Assembly (NCBI RefSeq): GCF_035222275.1
Contig: NW_026946359.1
Coordinates: 4,650,001-4,714,000 of the forward strand
Direction of reading: 5' to 3'
Source of the DNA: Podospora bellae-mahoneyi
Lineage: Eukaryota; Ascomycota; Sordariomycetes; Sordariales; Podosporaceae
Length of the DNA stretch: 64,000 nucleotides
In this document: in pieces, positions 12,537-25,400 of the stretch
How positions within the stretch are numbered: the first letter of the stretch is position 1
How the letters are laid out: every line of letters starts with the position of its first letter
Notes under the pieces: generated by a model
The model's input: only the letters and a program-made list of their open reading frames with translations
Databases searched by the model: none
Told to the model about the DNA's origin: nothing
Translations under genes and position numbers: made by a program

Positions 12537-13962
12537 GGATCTTCCGGCCAGTCCCTTGTGGCTTAATACGGCTAACCGTTTAATAGGCGATCAGATGGGA
12601 TGGGTGGACGATGGGTCCAGACATCCGGTTCACTCGGCCTGGCAGCCCCGAGATCTCGAGATCTATCAAAATAGTTGTACCTGGGCCCTATCAGCCCTTG
12701 CTAGGGGCGGCAGTCATCGACGCTGTCGTCGTCCGCTCATCCGGCACTCCGAACACAGGGCAGTGAATTCGGGTATGTGCAGCGCAGAAAGAAGATATCG
12801 ATGCTGCAGGGAACCGTAAGGAAGGCGCTGATCGTTCGTGTGAGTATCAATCTCTTTCGAGGATCCCATCAGGGCCTTTGGATGGGTTGTTCAACCCCCA
12901 CGACCACGGATGGCAATGTAAGGATACGAGGCAAGATCCGGCGACCTGGGAGGCCAGGCTGAATCCCTGGCGGTTGGAAGTGGCACATTCCGTCTATGAG
13001 GTCAAGATCTGGCCTCTGGTGGATGCCTAGGAGAAGTCATGCCCAGTTGGGAGTCTCGCCGGGCACAAACAAAAGATACAGGGTTAGCTGTGCCGCCTGG
13101 ATATTCGGCGGTGAAGTCCATCTCGAATCCTACCTACCTATGCGGCCGTCTATGCCAATAAAATCCAGCCTTGGCATGGTTTTGAACTTGCTTCCTGTTG
13201 ATGATCCTAGAAGCTCTTAGCACAAAGTGAGTGTCCCACCTTCACCGCTTCAGATAAGGTAGGCGGATTGAAGGGGATAGGATTGCAATCGTCGAATTAA
13301 GCTTCACAGATGTACGGCCGAGCGTTGATCATGAGGTATGCCTCAGTTGTCGCTGTTACTACGTAGCATTTCTGGGGGTTCTCAGTCTGTAGGAAAGAGC
13401 TTCAGACCAAAAATGTGGCTGGTGATTGATGGAGACCCTTGTCTTACACGGTCAGTAGCCAACTAGAGCCAAGCAATAGGTAGGTAAGTTCCCAAGGAAG
13501 CGGAAGGAGCAACCGACCACAGACAAGCAAGATTCAAGTGTCCGCCATCGTGAAATTCGTCGGCAACCTACAACCTCAGGCACTGTGCGAGATGCATTTC
13601 CCTCTCATTCAAGTCAAAATTGCGTCTAGAAAACACTGATTCCGCTCTATCGCTTGTGTCCCGCTCATATAACATGTCATAATTTGTTTCCGCCCTACCC
13701 TTTGACGCAGATTTCCACCCTCACCGGTTCCCCGCCCTTGCTGTATCAGATGCACACACTTCTGCCACTCCCGTCACGATCCAGACAAGCATCCTGGCAA
13801 CGTGGTGACTGTTGAACACCAAACCTCCTCACTTTGGCACCACATGCAAACGCCACGAAAAAAAAAATACCAAAACGCCTTCCCAATTTGATCGGGCAAA
13901 AGTCACATCATCATCGCCTGTATCTCGTTTACTCGATGCGCCCTATCTAGGCGGTCGAATCT
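12537..13962. other. Intergenic, no gene seen
   Basis: Between the possible remnant and the 3' end of the aminomutase gene. Nothing recognised. Confidence 0.6.
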
Positions 13963-15716
13963 TTAATTGGGGAGAGTGTCGATGGGGTCGTAGTACTCGT
14001 AGACCTTGTTCTCCTTGTCGCGGCCCGTCACAGCCGGAGCCATGTAAGTTGATAGCCCTGTCTTGGGGTCATATGACTCGTACGAGCAGGCCAAACGCTT
14101 ACCGCCGCCGGCAGGAAGATCGACGACGAACTGAGGCATCATGAAACCCGCGATGGAGCCGCGGATGCGGGTCTCGAGGTCGAGAATGGTCTGCAGGGGT
14201 GTCCGCAGATGCTCGACTCTCTCCACCATGTCGCACTGGTAGACATAATACTGCGGCTGCGTCAGCAACGTTTGCTACATCACTTGCCACTGTGCATATA
14301 CAGCTGGCCATATCGGCAAGGAATTACCCACAGGAAAGACCTTGTTGTCGGCAAGATCACGGATCAGCTTCGACATAGTGACGACATCATCGTTCACGCC
14401 CCGCAGCAGCACTGTCTGGTTTCGGACCATGACGCCTTCCTCAAACAACTTCTGACTAGCATCTTTGCTGATCCACGAGATCTCGTTGGGGTGGTTGAAG
14501 TGAGTGTGCCAGGCAACAGCTTTTCCAGCCTTCTTGGCCTTGTTGGATATGTCGATGAGGGCATTGACCCAACCGTCCGACTCGTCCAGGATACGGCTCG
14601 GGGCTACCGCCAGTCCCTTGGAGGCAAAGCGGAAGCGCTTGATGTTGGGCATGCCAATCAGCCTGTCGCCAATCATTCTGAGCTGATCCGGTTGCAGGTA
14701 GTAAGAGTCGCCTCCAGAGACGACAATATCCTGCAGGGCGGGCGTGTTCTCGATGTACGCGAAGGCCTCCTCCCATCTCCTGCGGGTCGGCTTCAGAGAT
14801 GCCTTGGTGACAGTGTCCGTATCGGCTCCCACAGCGTAGGACCGCGTGCAGAACATGCAATAAGTTGGGCACACCGAGGTTGCTAGCGGCTTGTCAGTGG
14901 GCCACTTTCTACACACAAAACATCGACAAACTCACGCAGGAAGAGGGCCTTGTCGCTATACCGATGAACAAGGCCCTTGACGGGGGAGTCGGCCTCCTCG
15001 TGAAGCGAGTCAAGCGCCAACTTGGGATGATCGGGAATGAGCACTGACTTGAGAGGAAGAAACTGGCGAACGATGGGGTCGTGCCGGGGGTTCTCCCAGT
15101 TGACCCGACTCAAAATGTACGGACTGAAGCCCTTGGTTAACATCCCTGGACTTTCAACAGGTTTGCGGTCAACTCACGTCATTCGTATGGCCATCGTTGC
15201 AGCAGCCAAACCCTCCATAACATCCGCGATGAACTCATCGCGAGACTGCATCTGCGTGCCCAGCTCATTCAGAGGCACTTCTTCCGGGACGACAGCCTGC
15301 AGAAACTTGAACAGCTTGGCTGTGCCCTGCACAGTATTGGCAACCTAGGGGACATTGTGTATAAGCTCATGGCCGTGTACCGACAAAAGGAAAGTTGATG
15401 GCGCCAGACTTACGCTCCAACGATATGAGAGAAAGTCCTTGGCCGACACATTCTCCCAAACAGGCACCTCGCGCCAGAACTCATCCCTGTCTTGGGGAAG
15501 CGCGGTGGCAACGGGGCGTACGATTGGAGCAGGAGTAGTGCTCTGGGCCGCACTCTTTCTGTTCATAAAGAGGGGAATGCTGCTGGTGGTAGTCTCAAGG
15601 CCTTTGCCTACATCAGCAACTTGGGCCTGGCGATGGGGCACTGCTGTGACTGTGCGAGCCAAGGCAGGGGCGCGGAGGCAGACGGAAGGCCCTTGGCGAG
15701 ACAGCAAGGACACCAT
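13963..15716 (-). CDS. L-lysine 2,3-aminomutase-like radical SAM enzyme
   Basis: Radical SAM/PLP enzyme of the KamA family, which interconverts alpha- and beta-lysine. Five exons give 498 aa: 15716-15414, 15344-15178, 15123-14936, 14882-14332 and 14250-13963; all junctions have GT/AG and consistent phase. The [4Fe-4S] motif CPTYCMFC places the cluster cysteines at about 224, 228 and 231. The PLP-lysine motif PAGGGK (Lys about 454) corresponds to PGGGGK in bacterial enzymes. SGGDSYYL and QCDMVERVEHLRTP are further family signatures. The Arg/Ala-rich N-terminus (MVSLLSRQGPSVCLRAPALA) resembles a mitochondrial presequence, so import is inferred. Exon 2-3 splicing was placed to give RMT|PYILSRVNW. 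The gene appears intact. The exact substrate is inferred from the family; the close EpmB-type branch is not excluded. Confidence 0.88.
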
Positions 15717-17053
15717 GTTGATGGCCGGGCTGATGAGAATATCGAAAGGCTTCTCGGTCGGCGGTTGTGAAGGAGATGCGGGTTGATTTGGGTGATCTCG
15801 AGTGTCGACTGGTAAGATATCCTATCCTCTTGCCTTGTTTCTGAGAGGAAGTGGGGGATATTGAGGTCGGGGAACAGCAAGTGCTACTTATACTCCCCGT
15901 CCAGGACCTCAGATAAGATGGTGTGGTGACAATACAGATGAGAGTGAATTATCCAGGTGGGTCGGGTTTCACACGGTGTCGTTGCTCTCCGCCGTCACAC
16001 TATTCACTATACATGAGCAACTCAATATTCTCTGTTGAGGCGACCGAGTAAATTGACTGGTGCTTTGTGCGAGCTTCTCCTAGCAGGCACGGTGAAGCAG
16101 ATTGTCCTATTATTTGCCTGATGCTCTTTCCCTCACGAGATGGTTAGCAGCCCACTCTACCCCAACGAAGTTGCGTGCCTCGGGACCGACGTACTCACCA
16201 GCTGACCGCCAGCCTGCTTGATGTTTCAAAATTGGAGTATATATAGCCTTGGACGGTCGAGAGTCAGGAGGTTGGGCCGCACTATTCAGGATGTTTGCCG
16301 CAAGTCTTAATCCCGTGTTCTTGCGATGCTCTCTCCCACTGTGTTTACAGCTCAACAATCACAAAGGACTTTGAGAATGGGCCTCTCAAATACCGTGACA
16401 CTGAATCTCGCTGTCAGGTAGGACCTCTTTCTCACCAAATCTCCAGGTTTTGCTGGCCGGAATGCAGCAAGGGTTGCTTGACACCTTCCCATCCCAGACT
16501 CTCATCCAATATCTGCCCCAACGCCCCACTACGGAGTGGTGTCAGTATGAAGAAGTGAGCGCGGGATATGCTCCTGATGGTGGGGGACAACATGCCTTGG
16601 GAGAGCGAGCCCAGGCCAGGTTTTCTCACTGTGCTCTTGGTGAAAACTGAGGCTCCTGCGGTGTATAAACACGCCTCGACGCCGGTTAACCGTTGGGATC
16701 TTCGTCTCTAGACCGGAGCTAACGCGACTTGAGCACCAATCTGAGTCGGGTTTGATCGGTTTGATCCAAGGGCAGAATTTCGTCACCGTTGAGGCAGATT
16801 GTTCGCCGATTTTTGAGTTTGGTGCCCTGCAGCTACGACCCTCATATACTTTTCCGGCCATGATGTTCGATCCGAGAGGCTCCAACACCAGGACACCGCC
16901 AGCGGAAGAAACCAAGATGAAGTATGGGGACCCAATCCTGCATGCATGCAAGTAGGAGATTCAAGCGTTTAAGAAAGTGAGATCTGACAAGCCCCTTGCT
17001 TCAGACATCTAGATCGTCAGTCGGCTTCGGCTCTTGCTGAAAAGCCACCGCAG
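15717..17053. other. Divergent intergenic region
   Basis: Shared 5' region between the aminomutase (minus) and the MFS transporter (plus). No repeat, RNA or extra gene recognised. Confidence 0.65.
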
Positions 17054-18642
17054 ATGGCAACACCGGCAACCAGGGACTTGGAGTATGCAGATGTCGTTTT
17101 GGCTGCATGTCCGCCCAACGGATCGGCGCCACAGGCCGAGATGGATCGGGGTTGGCGGCCATGGAAGGTCGTGATAGGTTCTTACTGTCTATCGGTGGCC
17201 GTTTACGGACTGTTGAGCACCATCGGTCTCTTTCAGACACACTGGAAAGAAGACATGCTCAAGGAATACACAGACAGCGAGATCTCGTGGATCATATCCA
17301 TGTTTGGCTTTCTGGACTGCTTCGTAGCGGCCCCGGCCGGCATTGTATTCGACCGATATGGTTCAAAGTGGGTCTTGGCGGTCAACAGCATGATATATCT
17401 TGCGTCCTTCGTAGGTCTGGCTTTTTCGTCGACCTATAGCGAGCTGATGGGTTGCATGGTGGTGGCAGGAGTCTCATCTGGTACGTGGCTCATCAGAAGC
17501 AAGTTTGGGAGTAGCAACGTACGCGGGCTAACATGAGCGGTGTAGCAACTATTACGACGGTCGCCTTTGCAGTCGTGAGCCATTGGTTCAAGGAGAAGGC
17601 CGGCTTCGCCACGGGGTGCGTGACCGTCAGTGCGGCATTGGGCGGAATGTTCTTCTCACTTGTGCTCCAGAGTCTGTTTGACCGGCTGCAATGGAGGGAT
17701 GCAGCCTTGATCTTGACTCTCATCCTGGCCGTGTTTGTCACGTTGGGCAATCTGCTCGTTGAGACCAACCTACCGCCGCAATCTAAAACGCAGGGAGAGC
17801 AAAGGACGGCAGGAGAAACGGAGATCTCCCGGAAGGCATGCGGCACATGGCAGTCGATACTAGGGATCATCCAAAACCCCAAATTTTGGCTCATTACTTA
17901 TGCCATATTCGGTGAGTGACCTTGGTGGTCCAGAAAGACATCGACTGGGCAATACTAACTCAGTCATTTGTGCGCAGCATACGAACTTATCCTCTTCATC
18001 CAATGGGGGTCGATCCCCTCTTATGCCGTGGCGACCAACTTTGGGGAGAAGCAGTTCTACCTCATGATGTCGTACAACATTGGCGCTGCTTTTGGGAGAA
18101 TCTTGCCACCGTTTGTGTCCGATAGGTTGCTTGGTCCGTTGAACACAACCATAGCCATGAACATTTTCACATTGACAGCGGTACTTGCCATCTGGCTGCC
18201 GGCGGGAGCGAGTTCCATGGACATGCTCTATCTGGTAGTTGTTCTTATGGGCATCGGCACAGGAAGCTTTGTGCCTCTAGGCGGTAGGATTTCAGGAAAC
18301 ATATTCCTGGCTTGAAGACTTGCTGAAGTTTCTGTCGTGTAGTGGCTTGCATGGGTGCTCTTTGTAAGCCTCAAGACATGGGGAAATGGCTAGGCTTCGC
18401 CTATGCAATTTCGGGGTTTGCGTAAGTTCTCCAGATTGGTCTGATCACTTATCTCTCTATACTGAACAAAACCTCTCAGGACTTTGATAGGGAACCCCGC
18501 AACCGGAGCGATCCTTGACAGACACGGATCTAATGGCATCGTGGCGTTTCTCGCAGCAGTTCTCGCTTCTGGCCTGATCAGCATAGGTATCCTCCGATGG
18601 CAGTGCAATGGCCGGCGTTGGTTGGTGATGGGCAAGATCTGA
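17054..18642 (+). CDS. MFS transporter, monocarboxylate-transporter-like
   Basis: Polytopic permease of the major facilitator superfamily, closest in style to fungal MCT-like transporters; substrate unknown. Five exons give 446 aa: 17054-17480, 17546-17911, 17978-18283, 18343-18421 and 18480-18642; the first three introns share one phase. A hydrophilic head with DRGWRPWKVVIGSY precedes the first membrane segment. The segment FLDCFVAAPAGIVFDRYGSK carries the loop 2-3 signature (D-R-G-like). SHWFKEKAGFATG starts the fourth to fifth segments. A charged central loop (QSKTQGEQRTAGETE) separates the two halves. SYNIGAAFGRILPPFVSDR is the second-half equivalent. The protein ends with a short tail after GISI and RRWLVMGKI. 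No lesions were seen. The divergent aminomutase neighbour gives only a weak hint about substrate. Confidence 0.88.
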
Positions 18643-21096
18643 TGTCGGTTTACCTGGTTGGCTATGCCCTCGTGATGGGTAACACAGCAGGACGGGGAAG
18701 TGGGGGGGCGGTTGGTTGCCCGGTAGAGGTGGGACCGAACACCAGAATCTCGTTAGTTAGTAACAATATCTAACTTTGGGATCTGAGATCTGGACTGCTC
18801 ATCAATGTAACAAAAGTCAAGGTAGGGAGAGAGGTTTATTTTGAGATTGACTTTGTGTCTATAGGTAACAGGATGACAGCGCGGGTAAGGAGAGACAGAA
18901 GTGAGACAGACCCACGGGAATTGGACAACTGACACCGGAGAATGTCGACCCGATTCTCCGACTTGTAGTTATCTGCACAAATTCACACCGGAAGACGGGG
19001 GGGCTTTTCGACTACAACACCACCACAGCAAGCACCCCTCAAAAGTGTACGACTGCTTCGCCGTGTTACGCAAGATCCAGATACCCGGTTTGGAACCATG
19101 TAGTTTGCTAGTACGCCTCTCTCAACCTCTCATTTCTTGCGCAGCTTTTATTTCCCGGAATATTTCATGACAGATCGGAAATCAGAAATCTGAGGAGTAC
19201 ATACAGCTAGGAAAATATCCATGAGATGGGGACGGGAGCTAATCACCCGTTTTATATGGGGGGGAGGGGAGCGGTTGGGGGGGAACGAGCGGCTAGCCCC
19301 GGAATTTTCGTTTCTCGGAGATGTCACAATCGGTTTTGTTGCTAGAGGCCGCAGCGGTACTATACACCACCATCTTTCCCTCTTTTTTCTCCCGCATCCA
19401 CCTTGACACCGGGACCTGGCATGATCTTGGGGGGTACAAGTGGTGGGGAGGAGGGTGGTATACCTATTGTAACGAAGATCGAGGGGAGGAGATTGAGATG
19501 GTTGGTTGGTTCGTGGATGGGGTGGGACAAAGATGTAACCCGTCCGTCTTTTCTGCCCCGTTACCTATGAGAAGGTGTGATGAGTGCAAGTGTACCCGGA
19601 AAAGCGAACCGGACAGAATTATTGCGTTTGTGGTGATGATGGTTCAGCTGGTATTGGAACGCCATCGACGTATATACGAGATGTCTCTGGTACTTTACAC
19701 ACACAAGGCAGACGCATGGGGTTTATTGACAGCCTTACTTCTGTTATCGTGTGTCCGAGGACCGGGAGGGGGAGCTAGATATGCTCGCAGCCTTGCCGTT
19801 GGTTAGACAGGACATCTCTTTTTTGGCTCCTCTTCCCTCTCACGTTCAACGCTTTTTTTTTTCTTTTTCTTTCAAGGAGAATACCCATCAAAAGCCTGGC
19901 TGATGGCCTAAACTATCATTATGCCAAACAATATCATGCAGCAAGAAATACCAGGTAGTGGCATGATCGTGCTTGTAGCAGATACGATCCCGCGGCTTTT
20001 CGGAGATCGAAACTGTCATCGGTGGGAAGAAGCAAAAAAAAAAAAAAGAAGAAAAAAAAGAGCAAAAATTTGACAATCCCATATCATGATGAATGTTGGC
20101 ATCGATCGTACCAGATGATGCGTGGTTGGTTTAGGGGGGTTGGCGGTGAGAAATACATGACGTAGTGGCATTCATGTCTTTGAGCTTGGGCTTTGAGGGG
20201 TGTTGATCTTTTGGATGTTATCACCTCCGCTCTACCATCAGGCCGCTGTCGTTGGTCCGTAATGTCTTGGAATATTGCTATAAAACCTGCAAGTTGAGAC
20301 CGGGGAATTTTTGGGTATTGATATGACGGAAGCGCACCAGTCAGATGGCAAGGGCAGATGGCCGGGCCAGTCAAAGATAATAAGGGAAAGATCTAGACAG
20401 AGAAAAGAAAGGTGTGACTTGCGATCTTCCGAGAACACTGATGGTTTGTTATGTGTGTCTCGGTTGAGCAGTTATCCGGAAGAGGGACGGGGTGATTTTG
20501 AACTGACAGCTGGGCGGGTGTTCTAAATAGGACACTGGACTTACACGAGGCTGTAGGATTCTTACATCCGAGACAAGGCGGAGGTATCATGCCCAACGGG
20601 CGGAGAGATATCCCTCTATGCTGAGCTTGTGATGGGCGGAATTAAAAACACTTCCCAAAAGATAGGAAGAGGAAGAGGCATACGTCGAGATTGAGCCGGT
20701 TTGGACACGACTTCAATCTCCCATGTAGCTGCACACCCGGCGCTCTGTGAAGACTCTGGGTGCATTACCAAATACCCGAAGAGATGGACAAAAGAAAACT
20801 TATGAACCGAAGCTTCTCCTTCACCTCATGTCTGATGGGGAGTGAGCCACCCACAACGCCAGGTGAAATGTGGTGTGGGACAAGTCGTGCTTGCCAGGAC
20901 CATGAGCGCAGGTGCCATCCGTAACCGACATCTAATCCTCTCTGGTGATCTCATTCCACAGGCCCACTCCATAACACCCCCATCAACAACAGAAAAGCAA
21001 AGGCAACCCAGACTCAAAACAGGTCTCCAAGAAGCACACAAGTCACCACGAGCACTGAGCCAACTGGAGTTCGTTCACATAGAATCCCATTTGTTC
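18643..21096. other. Intergenic, no gene seen
   Basis: 2.45 kb between the MFS gene and the Ulp1 pseudogene. G-runs and A/T homopolymers (19.85 kb, 20.03-20.06 kb) are present, but no protein family is recognisable. Confidence 0.6.
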
Positions 21097-22316
21097 CTAC
21101 GCTTCCAATGTCTGCTCTACTATCTGGGATGTCAGGTGATACGAGACTATTACTTCCATTGTGCCAAAGTCAACAACATGATCTTGATCCTTTCCTTCCG
21201 GAAAGTTATCGCCCATCGGCTCCTTGCCAAGTAAAAAGGGGAGGACCTTCCTCCAAAGGTCACCATGGATTTCTGTCGGTAGCTCCATCCCGGTGACGAT
21301 ATGAACCGCGTTCACAAGTGTAAATCCGCCACAATCGTGCTTGTCTGCTTGGGGTGCGCACTTTCCGACCTCTACTGACCATTCAGTTCCTAGTTCATGC
21401 TGGCCGATGAAATGATCGATCGGCCTCGTGGCAGAGCCATGCTATGACTGGGAAGCGGAAGAATCGTATATGACGGCCTTGTGGGTGTCTTTGTCCAAGT
21501 GTCCCAGAACCCAGTGCTCGTTTCGAATGTTCATGGCCACCAAGATTTTGCCTCTGGCGCTTGGAGCTCGGCGGGGTGTGAAGCTTCCCAAAATATTTGC
21601 CGTCATCCTCGACGAGAACGGGGTCGATGGTCGAAAGTCGGGCCCGCAAAGTACCAGAGGTGTCAGAACATCATGGATGGCCTTGTCATCCAACCAACGA
21701 CCATTTGACCAACAATCTGAGCAATTGTCATTGCGCTATGGCTCTGGACAATGTGGTTTGTTTTCTTCGCCTTTATCATTGGTGACCGTGACCGGCAATT
21801 TCCGCTTCAACCCCCCTTGGTTGGAAGCGGCTGAAAATTCGAGTTCGTCTGTTAACTCATTGTTAGATAAACTGTCATAAGCACTCATCGGGGCTTTAGG
21901 ATGTGCAAACTAACCTGGCAAGTCCACGTTGCTGAGCGGCCCAGTTGGACGTTTGGTCTCAATGTCCCCGCTTAGAGCCATCTTGTCGTTTGTCGTTGGG
22001 GCTGTCTCTTGCCGGTCGGTCATTGCCCACGGGAGTGTCGAAAAGTAGACTGCCTGGCAGCAAGAAAGGAGATGTCGATGATTTGGTAGAGTCGGGGTGG
22101 AGGTATGCGTCACCTCTGCTTCTGAAGCAGGTGCGGATCGAGGTACCACCATCGCAGATGGGCAACGTACCTGCCGACAGAAGCAACTATCACTTTGTTA
22201 AGCTCATGGAAGGCAGGAACGACCTCACCTCCCCATCCAGTCCGAGCTCCGCTCTGAAGAAGCCTCAGGCTCGGCTTTAACCCATCTATCAGCGGCTGGA
22301 AAGATTGCCAACACAC
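21097..22316 (-). pseudogene. Ulp1-type (C48) cysteine protease, two in-frame stops
   Basis: Catalytic domain of a SUMO/Ub-like-specific C48 protease. The family order is preserved: a WLDDKAIHDVL start, then the catalytic His in NEHWVLGHLDKDTH, the Asp in VIYDS, and Gln plus Cys in QADKHDCGGFTL; the domain ends at a stop at 21097-21099. One frame runs from about 21890 to 21097 but is interrupted by TAG at 21442-21444, between the Asp and Gln/Cys parts, and by TAG at 21736-21738, just before the domain. If both were CAG, each is a C-to-T change in a CpA context. Upstream exon boundaries are uncertain; a GTTAGT donor near 21916 suggests at least one intron, so the left limit at 22316 is approximate. 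Such domains occur both in host SUMO proteases and in transposon cargo; nothing here decides which. Confidence 0.65.
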
Positions 22317-22323
22317 CTGTCGA

Positions 22324-22466
22324 CTATCTTAAACCACCCCCAAGCTATCTTTAAAGATCTATGATATATATTCAAGAGCCCTTTATTATTCTTAAAGGGC
22401 CTATTAAGTATTTTGGAAGGCCTTGGGCTATCTTTGAAGGCTTTGAATTATTTTAAGGCCCTGAAC
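22324..22466. repeat. AT-rich degenerate tandem repeat
   Basis: Units resembling CTATCTTTAAAGGCCT recur several times, with mismatches, over about 140 bp. The reverse complement resembles the internal repeat of the element at 48.71-48.92 kb. No matching terminal inverted repeats were found around this copy, so it may be a decayed or end-truncated relative. Confidence 0.5.
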
Positions 22467-25400
22467 TAATCAGCAGACCCAACTTCTCTGTTCGCGACGT
22501 GGCAGTATATTTGCTCTATGATAACATGCCCCCTTTCCACCTGACACATGATCCAGGTGAATAGGAAGCAGAGGAATGCCTGACCATCCTATCATGTGTG
22601 CAGGTCGACATATCAAACGCTTTCCAAGACTGAGCCCAAAGCATTGGGATTTACTTCCCCCACGTTTTCTGTTTCCATAAAATGGCCAAACAAATGCCAC
22701 AACACCTTCAGCACTGGAGGTAAACGGCATCTCAGATGTTCATCAAAAATTTCACCCAACCTGCGGCCCTCAGCGTCACCAGGTTAGCACCCGCTTCGCC
22801 GTGACCCCGTTCACTACACCAGCTTCTTTTGCTCAACCAGTAGCACTGAATCATTCCATACCTACTTTCCCTATTCTGGCTCCAACTGAGATATAACCGT
22901 CCATTACCCCCCTTTTAGCAAAACAAGAATACATCATGCACACCATCTCCCAGAGACGTCCCACTGCGTAACACAAATCCTTCAGCGCTTACTCTCTCTC
23001 TCCTCGACGCCAACTGATAGTATATCAGCCACCCATACGCATAACAGCATCCCTAGGCGGTAGCACAGGTACAACCAACTCATAATGTAGGTTGGCAGAT
23101 AGCAGGAGGAGCCGGGCACCAACTCCGGATCCGGCACGGGAAAGAAACTCCGGGCGGATTCTGAAACTGGAGACTCGGGACTCGGCAATGTTTTTGTGCG
23201 AGAAGCACATGTTTTGAGACCGATGGCTGAATATTGTCCAACACACACTCTCTCTTGTGGGTGTACCAGTGTGGGCTTGTGATGACATGGTGATGACAGC
23301 AGACAGCCCAGACCAACCTCAACACATGTTTCATCAGTCGTGATACTAACATCTCACCTCCGGCCCAAACATCTACTGAGCTTCTAGTCTCATCAAGCAC
23401 CGAACGTCATCATTTAGCCCCAATCAGTTGATGACGAACAGTAAGTCTTCCTCCGTATATCCTCATCTGACGACAAAGAGTAAGCAGCCTCCCTCCCACA
23501 AGCCAAAACCAGCCCCATGAAACATCCCATTCTTCTCTATCACTTCCCAACTCGGCCTTTATAAGGCTCAGTATTACTCAGCAGTATCACCACACCGGCA
23601 TCACCACCCTAGATCGCGATCACTTTATCTACTTTCTCACATCTCACCACCACCACCACCACCCACTCCCCCAATCCTCCCGTCTCATCCCAACTCTGCT
23701 CTCTGCTGCACGCCATTGTGAATCTATGTCAAACTATCGACAGCCCTACACACCATACCTACCCACCGTCCAACACACTAACACCATCAATCCTCCCCAC
23801 CCGTCACCATCCCCCCCCAGCGGCACGGCGCGGCACCGGCACCGGAAGACACCAGACAAACTTCGATGACACAAATGCAGGTACACTCCCAACCCGCTGC
23901 TCAAAAGGGGAATAAACCGAACAACTCGGCACGTCAGCCATACACCTGCGGCACCCAGCGGCGCAAAGGGGCACAGCAACAGCAGCAACCCCCCCTTTCG
24001 TACTCACTGTTTTGCCCCTCCCCCGCCTTGTGTCTTGCCAATTGCCCTGCGGTGGGTTTGTGTGAAAAAAAAAATTCCGGATTGCGTACGCGTTATGCCG
24101 GTGGGTTGACAGTTGGCTTTTGATCTGGGCTCCAGCAACGATGGGGTGGCGTATACGAGACACGAGACGTTGGTCTGTTCAGGTTTCGTGACTTTGGTCT
24201 CCCCCACTGAATAGACGTTGCGAGACGGTAGGTATGTAAATGTTGGTGATTTTTGGGATGGTGGTTGAGATGGAGTATAGCAGCGCCCCCCTCTCGTCAT
24301 ACCAGCCCTTAACGTACCTAGGTCCTACCCTATCTCACTGCGCTTATGTGGATGAAATGGGGCTGGCGGCGAATGATGTGGAAGCCAAACAATGAAGCAA
24401 TACCAATAATGATCCGTATAGACGAATAGGTAAACTGCCGTTGACCCTACCGAGACTATAAACATCTGTATCAGACGGACTAGGTAGGCATGCAGACAGT
24501 TGAGCTTATACCGTTTCGCCCCCGTTCATCATGCCACAACTAGTCTCGATATCAGATCTGTGGCTGCCTGGCGGCTACTTGACCGTTTAGGAGGAGGTGA
24601 ATTGAATGGCGGCTTCGCTTTCAGACTTTGGTTACTTGAACAAGACTCTCACGTGGCAGGCTTGAGGCCTTTCCCCCGTAAAGTCCCAAAGAAATGCATG
24701 ATGATGAAATACGAAAAGGTAAACTGAAGTCCAACCCCCCGCCGTTGCAGAAACCTAACCACCCGAGTCCCGTGAGGTGGAAGTAAAAAGCCGCTCGGCT
24801 TCGTGAGACCTGGCCGTCAACTCGGACTTTTGAGAGTATCTTCTTGACTCAGTCGAGTTCAACAAAGTGAGTCTTGAGGCACGCATTATGACAGATAGAC
24901 TGTGTGAAAGTAAAAGAGAAAGATATCGACTCAAACCGAGGTGTCTTCACCCCACCACCTGTCAAGACCAGGCCCAAAGACACCGAAATGCAAACGACGA
25001 GTAGAATGAGCAAAATCTGCCGAGGTGATCTCCATATTTACCGCCCCGTCAAGACCCAACAACCGGCCGGTTGGCTGTGCATCTCCATCGTGGACCGGAA
25101 GGGAGGGGGGGGCGAGATCACGGCCGGTCCCTCTCGGGAGGTCCGTCCATCAGTCATTACTCACAATGATCTCCCACTACAGCCCTGCGATAGCCATAAA
25201 GGTACTTACTGGGCAGATCAGAGCCGCCTAAAAGCAACTCCCCTAGGGCTGGGGCTGGCACCGTGGATCCGAGATCAACAACCATCACCCCTCGGTACAG
25301 TATAAATTAGAAAAGTTACCTCCTGCACGCCTCCGTCGCCTCCAAAAAGGGCAGTGCTTGAAACATCAAGCAAACAAGCATGTGAGCTCCAACGAGTCGT

